Positions 8,291-15,422 of a stretch of 64,000 nt of DNA are shown here, piece by piece; position 1 is the stretch's first letter; the number at the start of each line of letters is the position of its first letter. The notes under the pieces are model-generated. The model saw only the letters and a list, made by a program, of their open reading frames with translations, made no database searches and was not told the DNA's origin. The position numbers and the translations under genes were made by a program. The stretch is from Dyella_A sp035685805 (GTDB lineage: Bacteria > Pseudomonadota > Gammaproteobacteria > Xanthomonadales > Rhodanobacteraceae). The stretch is from positions 1-64,000 of the forward strand of contig NZ_DASSAB010000032.1 in the NCBI RefSeq assembly GCF_035685805.1, read 5' to 3'.

Positions 8291-10146
8291 CGGGCCACCT
8301 CGTTGCGTTCCAGGGTGCGCAGCACCGTCTCGGTGAACGAATTGACCGAGACGTAGCGCGCGAAGAAGTGCTGCATGACCGAGCCGAGCAGAAAGGCGCC
8401 GGTGCCTTCGAAGGCGCCGTCGTCGCAGGTGAGCGTGATCTCCAGGCCGCGGCCGAAACTGATCGGCCCCGGCACCGGAATACGCCGCACGATCGGCGTG
8501 GTGCCCACCGCCTTGACGCCCTCGATCTGCCGCCGCGCGCCGGAGTCGAACTCGTCGCAGTACAGCGTGAGCATCTCGCGCAGCGCGGCGGCGCCCTGCT
8601 CGCTGCCCTCGCCCAGCAGCGAGGCGTAATTGAGCTGCAGGTGGCTGAGCAGTCGCCAGGCCGTCTCACCGGTGGCGGTGGGCGCCCGCGGCTTGGTCGG
8701 GCCGGCCACGCAGCGGATCGACTGCACCGGCGCGCCGGCATCCATGGTGAAGTCGGTGGCGCCCTTGCCCACCGGCATCTGCAGCGGCAGGTCGCGGTTG
8801 GTGCACAGCAGCTGCATGCCGATCTGCCGCAACGACGTGGCGAACGGCGCATCGCGTGCGTCGACCAGCGAGATGAACATCTCGTTGCCGACATAGCTCG
8901 AGCGCGCGCCGTGCAGCTGCTGGCGGGCGGAGAGCAGGCGCGGTTCGCGGCGCACGGTGTAGAAGGCCGCCGTGCCGCTGTGCCAGGTGCGCTCGTCGCA
9001 GCCGTAGAACGGCTGGAAGCGCAGCTCCGGCTCCTGCCGATCACCGAAGCCCTCCACCTCGCTGACCGAATGGATCTCGAAATCCATCGGCCGCGTGCGA
9101 TCGGCCAGCACGTGGTATTCGGTCTTGCCCGCCTGCAGGTGGATGCGGTCGGCACGACGCTGGAACAGGTTGATCGCCGGCGTGCAGAACAGCCGGAAGT
9201 TGCCCGCGTCCACCGCGTTGTGCAGCCGCGCGATGCTGCGGTCGAACAGCACGTCGATCTCGAACGTGCTGCCCTGCGACCGGGACAGCACCGAACGCAG
9301 CCCGGTGAACTCGGCAAACAGGAACCGCTCGGGACAGGCGAAGTACTCCTGCAGCAGTCGATAACCGCTGAACGATCGCGCCGTGTAGGGAATCAATGCC
9401 TCGCTGTCGTCGAACCCGCGCGGACGGATGGCGTCGGCCGGAAATGTGGTCGTCACGGTGCTGCCCGACGCCCCCGGCGCGCGCACCACGTAACCCACGG
9501 CGTTACCCAATAGCTGCTCGTACAGGCGCTTGGGCAGCTCGTCTGCGCCGGCGATGAACACCGGCAACCGGTCCAGCGCCAGCGCATTCGCCGGCGCACC
9601 CGCGGTGACCCGGAACGCCAGCCGCAGCCCGGCGCGCACGGTCTTGCCTTCGGGCATCGGCACACCGGCCGCGGCCAGGGCGGCCGGGGTCTCGAAATAC
9701 TTCGCCTCGGACAGCTCCAGCGGCCACAGCGTGACGTCGTGGGCGGTGCGGTATTCGCAGGCGGTGCGATCGTCGCGGCCGGTCTGGCTGCGCAACGCAG
9801 TGTGCCGGGGCACGGTGTGGCCGGCGACCAGGGCGGCTTCTTTCACGTCCGGCTGCAGCTGCACCACCGCCATCGACGGGATCGGCGTGAGGTAGTGCGG
9901 GTAGACCATCTCCAGCAGGTGCTGGGTGAACACCGGGTACTGCGCATCGAGCTTGAGCTGCACCCGCGCGGCAAGAAACGCGAAGCCCTCCAGCAGCCGT
10001 TCCACGTAAGGGTCGGCGCACTCGAAGCCTTCCAGCCCCAGCCGTCCGGCGATCTTGGGATATTCGCGCGCGAACTCGCCGCCCATCTCGCGGACGTGCT
10101 GCAGCTCGCGGTTGTAGTAGCGCAGCAGGCGCGGATCCATGCTCAT
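8254..10146 (-). CDS. tssF: T6SS baseplate protein TssF
   Basis: 630 aa, typical for TssF (VasA/ImpG), the main baseplate wedge subunit. It begins MSMDPRLLRYYNRELQH and has the FAREYPKIAGRLGL and DPYVERLLEGFAFLAARVQLKLD motifs. The ATG at 10146 overlaps the tssE stop by one base (TGATG), so re-initiation is likely; a second in-frame ATG lies two codons later. The conserved VNSFTETVLR motif near the C-terminus is intact. It overlaps tssG by 37 bp. Confidence 0.94.
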   Translation of the reverse strand: MSMDPRLLRYYNRELQHVREMGGEFAREYPKIAGRLGLEGFECADPYVERLLEGFAFLAARVQLKLDAQYPVFTQHLLEMVYPHYLTPIPSMAVVQLQPDVKEAALVAGHTVPRHTALRSQTGRDDRTACEYRTAHDVTLWPLELSEAKYFETPAALAAAGVPMPEGKTVRAGLRLAFRVTAGAPANALALDRLPVFIAGADELPKRLYEQLLGNAVGYVVRAPGASGSTVTTTFPADAIRPRGFDDSEALIPYTARSFSGYRLLQEYFACPERFLFAEFTGLRSVLSRSQGSTFEIDVLFDRSIARLHNAVDAGNFRLFCTPAINLFQRRADRIHLQAGKTEYHVLADRTRPMDFEIHSVSEVEGFGDRQEPELRFQPFYGCDERTWHSGTAAFYTVRREPRLLSARQQLHGARSSYVGNEMFISLVDARDAPFATSLRQIGMQLLCTNRDLPLQMPVGKGATDFTMDAGAPVQSIRCVAGPTKPRAPTATGETAWRLLSHLQLNYASLLGEGSEQGAAALREMLTLYCDEFDSGARRQIEGVKAVGTTPIVRRIPVPGPISFGRGLEITLTCDDGAFEGTGAFLLGSVMQHFFARYVSVNSFTETVLRTLERNEVARWPAQLGKRQIL

Positions 10147-10649
10147 CAGCCGAACCCCTCGGAGACGCGGAAGGCACCGGTTTCCAGGTCCACCTCGGTC
10201 TTCAGGTAGAGCTTCAGCGGAATCGGCTGCGCCCACATCTCCGACTCGATGTTGAACACCAGCGACTGCTGGTCCATGCGCTCGGTGTCCGCGTTGACGG
10301 TGACGCGCAGCGTACTGGCGGTCAGGCGCGGCTCGAACGCCAGGATCGCGGCCCGCAGCTGGCGCTGGAGCGTGGCAGCCTCCACTCCGGACAGCGCGGT
10401 GCCGGTGAGGTCGGGGATGCCGAAATTGATTACCGAGCGGGCGACCTCGGGGTAGTCCGCCAGGTCACTTTCGGCGCCGAGGTTCACGCAGTTGAGCAGC
10501 CAGGCAATATCGCGGGTGACGCACTCGCGCAGGCGGTTGGCGTTGATCACGCGCTTGTCGCGGCTTTCCTCGCGCTGGAGCGGTTCGTCGTCGGTGAGAC
10601 GGTCCAGCAGCGAGGGCTGCAGGCGTTCCTGGGTGGTCAGCTCGGCCAT
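10146..10649 (-). CDS. tssE: T6SS baseplate protein TssE (gp25-like)
   Basis: 167 aa with the phage gp25-like lysozyme-fold domain but no lysozyme catalytic role in this family. TssE links the baseplate wedges to the first sheath ring. Visible motifs are LQPSLLDRLTDDEP near the start, VARSVINFGIPDLTG in the middle and a C-terminal ESEMWAQPIPLKLYLKTEVD. It sits 15 bp after tagJ and overlaps tssF by one base. Confidence 0.93.
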   Translation of the reverse strand: MAELTTQERLQPSLLDRLTDDEPLQREESRDKRVINANRLRECVTRDIAWLLNCVNLGAESDLADYPEVARSVINFGIPDLTGTALSGVEAATLQRQLRAAILAFEPRLTASTLRVTVNADTERMDQQSLVFNIESEMWAQPIPLKLYLKTEVDLETGAFRVSEGFG

Positions 10650-10664
10650 GACGCCCGTGACCCG

Positions 10665-11468
10665 TCAGGCAGCGGCGAAGGTGATGGCGCGGACATCCAG
10701 CAGCGGATATTCGCCCGCGTCCGTGGCAAGCATGCGCTGGCCGCGGGCGACCTGGAAATCGTCACCCAGGTCCAGCCAGTCGGTGGCGCGGGCGAGCACG
10801 ATGTCGCCCTCGGTGGCCCGTTCGGCACCAGGGTAGCGCGCCGGCACGAAGCCGACGGCCTGGCCGCCATTGGCCCAGGTGATCTGTACCGGCGCCCAGA
10901 TCTTGTCGCGCAGATCGGTCGGCGCCTCGAACACGAGCTGGCTGATGCGCGAGAACGGCGCCCAGGCGTAGCCGCCCTTGGTGATCACTTCCAGGCACGG
11001 ACCGAAGCGGGGGTCGGCATCGGCCATCCACTCGAACGGCGCACCGTCGATGGCACCACCGACTGCGTCGGCCTGCTCGAATGCCTGCTCGCGCAGCGCG
11101 GCGGCCTGCGCGTGGCGGCCTTCGGCGTTGAGCTTGAGCGCCTGCAGCAGCAGTGCGACCCACTGCGCGGGCTCGCCGATGATCACCGGCGCACGCCGCC
11201 CCTCCAGCACCTCGACGCGCTCGCGCTCGCCGGCCAGGGCCACGTTGTAGGCGCCGACCATCAGGGCGTTCTGGGGGTCCAGCTCGCCGGCCACGGCAAG
11301 CTGATTCTGGGCGCGTTCCCACTGCCCCAGCACTGCCAGCAGCTGGAACAGGAACACGCGGCGCTTGGCGTCGGCTGGATGCGCACGCACCTGCGCGGTG
11401 AGCGACTGCAGCGCCTCGTCGAGCCGGCCTTCCTTGAGCAGATTTTCGGGACTGTTATCCACGCGCAT
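10665..11468 (-). CDS. tagJ: T6SS accessory protein TagJ (ImpE/SciE family)
   Basis: 267 aa from the ATG at 11468; the longer frame lacks TagJ-like sequence. The N-terminal half (NLLKEGRLDEALQSLTAQV onward) is TPR-like, and the C-terminal half holds the ImpE signature around PFEWMADADPRFGPCLEVI and YAWAPFSRISQ. In P. aeruginosa TagJ binds the N-terminus of TssB and modulates sheath recycling by ClpV; that is established for the H1 system. Its presence puts this cluster in the subset of T6SS carrying tagJ. A 9-bp hairpin sits between hcp and this gene. Confidence 0.88.
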   Translation of the reverse strand: MRVDNSPENLLKEGRLDEALQSLTAQVRAHPADAKRRVFLFQLLAVLGQWERAQNQLAVAGELDPQNALMVGAYNVALAGERERVEVLEGRRAPVIIGEPAQWVALLLQALKLNAEGRHAQAAALREQAFEQADAVGGAIDGAPFEWMADADPRFGPCLEVITKGGYAWAPFSRISQLVFEAPTDLRDKIWAPVQITWANGGQAVGFVPARYPGAERATEGDIVLARATDWLDLGDDFQVARGQRMLATDAGEYPLLDVRAITFAAA

Positions 11469-11626
11469 GCCTTGGTTGACGAGAAGGACGCAGGAAAATG
11501 CAGCGACCGGCCGGGCCGATCGCGAAATGGGGGTAGTACGGAACGACCGCCGGCGGGCGGCGGTCGCGCCGCGCCTGGCCGACCGATGGACACGCCACGG
11601 GGCCGGCAGGCATTTGCACACCACGC

Positions 11627-11649
11627 GGGTGCGCCGTGACGGCGCACCC
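11627..11649 (-). terminator. Hairpin between hcp and tagJ
   Basis: GGGTGCGCC and its exact complement with a 5-base loop, 17 bp after the hcp stop. With no T-tract it is more likely a partial terminator or an mRNA 3'-end stabiliser, which would let hcp be made in excess over tagJ and the baseplate genes. Confidence 0.5.
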
Positions 11650-11666
11650 GGCAGGTAGCGGGGCGA

Positions 11667-12167
11667 TCAGGCCGCCGCGACCTTCTGCATGTCGTAGGTG
11701 AAGTCCTTCGCGCCGCCGAGCTTGGCGCCCTTGTCATCCTGCGGCTGGAACGAGTACTTGAACTTGCCGAAGTGCAGGGTGATGTTCTCGGTCAGGCGAT
11801 CTTCGCCACCCGAGCCGCCGGTGGAATACGAGGTGACCAGGATGCCTTCGCTGAGCTCCAGCGTGAGGAAATCGGTCTGCTCGCCGGTGGCGTTGGTGAC
11901 ATACAGCCAGGCCGTGTCGATGCGACCGCCGGTGCACACCGCGTTCAACAGTGCGTTGGAGCAGCTGTCGACGTACTTGGTGATGGAAATATCCTGCACG
12001 TTGGCCTTGCCGCCGCTGGCGCCCGCGCCGCCGTGCAGGTCACCGGTGTTGCTGGCGCCCCACGACCAGGCAAGGATCGGAACCTCGCCGGTGTGCTTGG
12101 CGTGCTTGGACGAGCCCTCGATCTTGACCTTGCCCGAGCCGAACTTGATGTGCATGTCGAATGCCAT
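11667..12167 (-). CDS. hcp: T6SS tube protein Hcp
   Basis: 166 aa, standard Hcp. Hexameric rings of Hcp stack into the inner tube fired by the T6SS. Motifs seen are MAFDMHIKFG at the start, ILAWSWGASNTG and the HGGAGASGGKANVQDISITKYVD stretch typical of the Hcp1 family, plus LTENITLHFGKFKYSFQPQ near the end. It is set apart from tssC by 215 bp and from tagJ by 198 bp, each gap with a hairpin. No C-terminal effector extension is present, so it is a structural Hcp. Confidence 0.95.
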   Translation of the reverse strand: MAFDMHIKFGSGKVKIEGSSKHAKHTGEVPILAWSWGASNTGDLHGGAGASGGKANVQDISITKYVDSCSNALLNAVCTGGRIDTAWLYVTNATGEQTDFLTLELSEGILVTSYSTGGSGGEDRLTENITLHFGKFKYSFQPQDDKGAKLGGAKDFTYDMQKVAAA

Positions 12168-12340
12168 GAAACCTCTCCTCGATCACCTGTGATGAATGGA
12201 TGACGCCGTTCGGGAACGTCCCCGCACCGGTCGATCCGTGGTTGACGCATGTGTTGCATGGGGACGACAGCCGGCCTGGGACCGTCGTTGAACACCGTCC
12301 GGGAAGCGACCGTCCCCCTGCCGCATCCTTGTGTTGACAC

Positions 12341-12377
12341 CCATGGGCGATCCCGGCGCTGCCGGGACCGCCCGTGG
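12341..12377 (-). terminator. Strong hairpin between tssC and hcp
   Basis: Two 17-base arms pair with one mismatch and one wobble (CCATGGGCG.TCCCGGC / GCCGGGA.CGCCCGTGG) around a 3-base loop, 6 bp after the tssC stop. No T-run follows, so it may be a processing or stabilising hairpin that separates hcp mRNA from tssBC. Confidence 0.55.
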
Positions 12378-12382
12378 CTGGA

Positions 12383-13876
12383 TCAGCCCTTGGCCGCCGA
12401 CGGCAGGCGCGAGACCAGCCGCAGCGACACGGTGAGCCCCTCGAGCTGGTAGTGCGGCTTGAGGAAGAACTTGGAGGTGTAGTACCCCGGCGCGCCCTCG
12501 ACTTCTTCCACCACCACCTCGGCGGCCGACAGCGGCTTGCGCGCCTTGGTCTCCTCGCTGGAGTTGGTCGGGTCGCCGTCGACGTAGTTCATCACCCAGT
12601 TGGTGAGCCAGCTCTCGACCTGCTCCCGGCTGGAGAACGAGCCAATCTTGTCGCGCACGATGCACTTCAGGTAATGCGCGAAGCGGCTGGCGGCGAACAG
12701 GTACGGCAGGCGGCAGCTCAGTGCGGCGTTGGCGGTGGCGTCCGGGTTGTCGTACTCCTCCGGCTTGGCCAGCGACTGCGCGCTGATGAAGGCGGCCATG
12801 TCCGAGTTCTTGCGATGCACCAGCGGCATCAGGCCCATCTTGTCCAGCTCCGCCGAGCGGCGGTCGGTGATGGCAATCTCGGTCGGGCACTTCATGTCCA
12901 CGCCGCCGTCGTCGCTGGGGAAGGTGTGCACGGGCAGGCCTTCCACCGCACCGCCGGACTCGATGCCACGAATGCGCGAGCACCAGCCGTACTCCTTGAA
13001 CGAGCGGTTGATGTTCACTGCCATCGCGTAGGCCGCGTTCTGCCAGGTGTACTTGGACGAGTCGGCACCGGAGGTGTCTTCCTCGAAGTCGAACTCCTCC
13101 ACCGGGCTGGTCGCGGCGCCGTACGGCAGGCGCGCCAGCGTGCGCGGCATCGCCAGCGCGAGGTACTTGGCGTCTTCGGACTCGCGCAGCGAACGCCAGG
13201 CGGCGTAGTCCGGCGTGGAGAAGATCTTGGCCAGGTCGCGCGGGTTGGCCAGCTCGTTCCAGTTGTCCATGCCCATCAGGGTGGAGTTGGCCGCGGCGAT
13301 GAACGGCGCGTGCGCGGCCGAAGCTACCTGCGCGATGCCCGCGAGCATTTCCACGTCGGGCGGGCTGTGGTCGAAGTAGTAGTCGCCGACCAGGCAGCCG
13401 TAAGGCTCGCCACCGAGCTGGCCGTATTCTTCCTCGTACATCTTCTTGAAGATCGGGCTCTGGTCCCAGGCGGTGCCCTTGTAGCGCTTGAGGGTCTTGC
13501 CCAGCTCCTTTTTGGAGATGTTCATCACGCGGATCTTCAGCTGCTGATCCGTCTCGGTGTTGTTCACCAGATGATGCAGGCCGCGCCAGGCGCTCTCGAG
13601 TTTCTGGAAATCCTCGTGGTGCATGACCAGGTTCAGCTGCTCGCTGATCTTGCGGTCGAGCTCGGCGACGTAGGCGTTGATCGTCTGCGTGACGTCCTCG
13701 GAGACGATGTCGGACTTGTTCAGCACCTGCTCGGCGAGGGTGCGGACGGCCGACTCGACCTCTTCCTTCGCGCGCTCGCTCTTGGGCTTGAACTCCTTGC
13801 TCAGCAGCGCGGCGAAGTCACCCGCTTCGACGGTCGCGGTGGCGCCGCCGGTTTCGGCCAGTTTCTCGGTTGCCAT
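12383..13876 (-). CDS. tssC: T6SS sheath protein TssC
   Basis: 497 aa, the large subunit of the contractile sheath (VipB), which forms with TssB the cogwheels around the Hcp tube. It carries NLVMHHEDFQKLESAWRGLHHLV and the downstream PRTLARLPYG motif typical of TssC, followed by WQNAAYAMAVNINRSFKEYGWC and FAASRFAHYLKCIVRDKIGS. Six bases separate it from tssB, so the two are coupled, as expected for proteins made in equal amounts. Confidence 0.96.
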   Translation of the reverse strand: MATEKLAETGGATATVEAGDFAALLSKEFKPKSERAKEEVESAVRTLAEQVLNKSDIVSEDVTQTINAYVAELDRKISEQLNLVMHHEDFQKLESAWRGLHHLVNNTETDQQLKIRVMNISKKELGKTLKRYKGTAWDQSPIFKKMYEEEYGQLGGEPYGCLVGDYYFDHSPPDVEMLAGIAQVASAAHAPFIAAANSTLMGMDNWNELANPRDLAKIFSTPDYAAWRSLRESEDAKYLALAMPRTLARLPYGAATSPVEEFDFEEDTSGADSSKYTWQNAAYAMAVNINRSFKEYGWCSRIRGIESGGAVEGLPVHTFPSDDGGVDMKCPTEIAITDRRSAELDKMGLMPLVHRKNSDMAAFISAQSLAKPEEYDNPDATANAALSCRLPYLFAASRFAHYLKCIVRDKIGSFSSREQVESWLTNWVMNYVDGDPTNSSEETKARKPLSAAEVVVEEVEGAPGYYTSKFFLKPHYQLEGLTVSLRLVSRLPSAAKG

Positions 13877-13882
13877 GTGTGC

Positions 13883-14398
13883 TTACTCCCCGTCCTTGTC
13901 GTCGCCGGGCTTGGGCGCCGACACCAGTGATTGCAGCAGCGCCGGATCGTTGATCGCCTGCGCGATGAGCTTTTCGGCACCAGCCTTGCCGTCCATGTAG
14001 GTGCCCAGGTTGGCCAGCTGGGTGCGTGCCTCCAGCAGCTTGGCGACCGAGCTCACCTTGCGCGCCACGGCGGCGGGCGAGAAGTCGTCCATGCTTTCGA
14101 AGGTGATGTCGACGTTGAGGTTGCCCTCGCCGGTCAGCGTGTTGGGCACGGCGAAGGACACGCGCGGCTTCATCGACTGCAGGCGCTGGTCGAAATTGTC
14201 GACGTCGATCTCGAGCGCCTTGCGCTCCTCGATCCCCGGCAGTTCGGCGTTGTTGGCGCCGGACAGGTCCGACATCACGCCCATCACGAACGGCACCTGC
14301 ACCTTTTTCTGGGCGCCATAGACCTCTACGTCGTACTCGATCTGCACGCGCGGCGCGCGGTTCCTGGCAATGAACTTCTGACTGCTTTGCTTGGCCAT
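13883..14398 (-). CDS. tssB: T6SS sheath protein TssB
   Basis: 171 aa, the small sheath subunit (VipA). It shows RAPRVQIEYDVEVYGAQKKV near the N-terminus, LPFVMGVM-like VQVPFVMGVMSDLSG and the FDQRLQSMKPRVSF motif. Its C-terminal helix supplies strands for handshake packing with TssC. This is the first structural gene of the cluster, 433 bp after the sigma-factor gene, so the promoter that drives the sheath operon should lie in that gap. Confidence 0.95.
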   Translation of the reverse strand: MAKQSSQKFIARNRAPRVQIEYDVEVYGAQKKVQVPFVMGVMSDLSGANNAELPGIEERKALEIDVDNFDQRLQSMKPRVSFAVPNTLTGEGNLNVDITFESMDDFSPAAVARKVSSVAKLLEARTQLANLGTYMDGKAGAEKLIAQAINDPALLQSLVSAPKPGDDKDGE

Positions 14399-14831
14399 GC
14401 TCGTGTCTCCTTCAAACAGGATTTACCGGTGATGAGGGCGGATCGGAGCCACGGCCGACGACGTGCCGAGCCCGCCGCGACGAACCGCGGCAAACGCGCT
14501 TGATGACGTCATTCGTGTCCCCCTGCTGCTGATGCGGAACCCGGCCGCCACCGGCGACCGCGACAAGCGCGGCACCGCCTTCGGCCAAGCTGTCCGCCGG
14601 GCGGTTGCAAGCCCTTCCACAGGGTTAGTGCGCGCCGGTGCGGGCGATCTGGTCAGCCGCAATTCAGCGCATTCAGCACGAATTCAGGAATGGACGGAAA
14701 TAGCACGCACGCGTCGCCATCACGGCGACCCATGGCGACCGTGGCGAGGAGGGAAAGGCGCAAACGGAACGGCGCGGAGGCCGGTATCGCGCGGGCGTGA
14801 AACGCTGGCCACCAGCGGCCAGCGGGCGCTA
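14399..14831 (-). promoter_or_regulatory. 433-bp gap upstream of tssB, probable T6SS promoter region
   Basis: No supported gene lies here; the ORFs crossing it have no recognisable domain or Shine-Dalgarno sequence. By position it should hold the promoter of tssB-tssC-hcp and possibly the end of the kinase/sigma transcript. In Xanthomonas citri the equivalent promoter depends on EcfK. I could not identify a -35/-10 pair by eye. Confidence 0.4.
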
Positions 14832-15422
14832 TCAGCCCTGCAGCTCGCGCTGCAGCCACGCGCGCGCCAGGCGCCACTCGCGTTGCACGGTGGCCGGCGA
14901 GATGCCCATGGCCGAGGCAATCTGCTCGGCGGTTAGGCCGACGAAGAAGCGCATCGACACGATATTGGCCTGGCGCGGGTCGATCTGTTCCAGCGCCTCG
15001 AGGCACTCGGCCAGCGCCGCGTAGTCGACATCGTGGGTCAGCGCGCCGGAGATTTCCGACAGCTCGATGCGGTCGGCGTGCTGCGGCCGCTTGGCGGCCT
15101 GGCGGCGGCGGGCGGCGTCGATCAGCACCTCGCGCATGGCCCGGGCGGCCACGCCGAGCAGGTGCCCGCGGTTTTCCCACGCGGGCGAGCCACTGCCGCC
15201 GAACACTTTCAGATACGCCTCGTTGACCAGCGCAGTGGCGCTCAGCGTTCGCTCGCTGGAGTTCTGCCGCAACTGCGCGCCGGCGAGCCGATGCAGGGCT
15301 GCGTACATCTGTCGAAGCGCCTCGTCCATGGCGTCCGGGTCGCCCGCCTGGGCCGAATGCAGCAGGCGGGTGACTTCCGATTGGTTATCCATCACGTTCA
15401 TACATGCATCGATCCCGGTCAT
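14832..15422 (-). CDS. ECF sigma factor, EcfK-like T6SS regulator
   Basis: 196 aa. The ATG at 15422 overlaps the kinase stop as ATGA, which fixes the start and implies coupling. It has sigma region 2 (NSSERTLSATALVNEAYL through ARAMREVLIDAARRRQAAKRP) and region 4 with the helix-turn-helix LTAEQIASAMGISPATVQREW. This is the ECF subtype encoded next to Ser/Thr kinases. In X. citri EcfK, activated by the kinase PknS, switches on T6SS genes, and in Vibrio parahaemolyticus EcfP is activated by phosphorylation of a region-2 threonine. Several Thr residues sit in that part here, but I cannot say which is the target. No anti-sigma gene is adjacent. Confidence 0.85.
   Translation of the reverse strand: MTGIDACMNVMDNQSEVTRLLHSAQAGDPDAMDEALRQMYAALHRLAGAQLRQNSSERTLSATALVNEAYLKVFGGSGSPAWENRGHLLGVAARAMREVLIDAARRRQAAKRPQHADRIELSEISGALTHDVDYAALAECLEALEQIDPRQANIVSMRFFVGLTAEQIASAMGISPATVQREWRLARAWLQRELQG

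Noticed and set aside
14463..14936. 157-codon plus-strand ORF in the gap before tssB
   Set aside because: Overlaps the sigma-factor gene, has no Shine-Dalgarno or known family, and shows no protein-like pattern.
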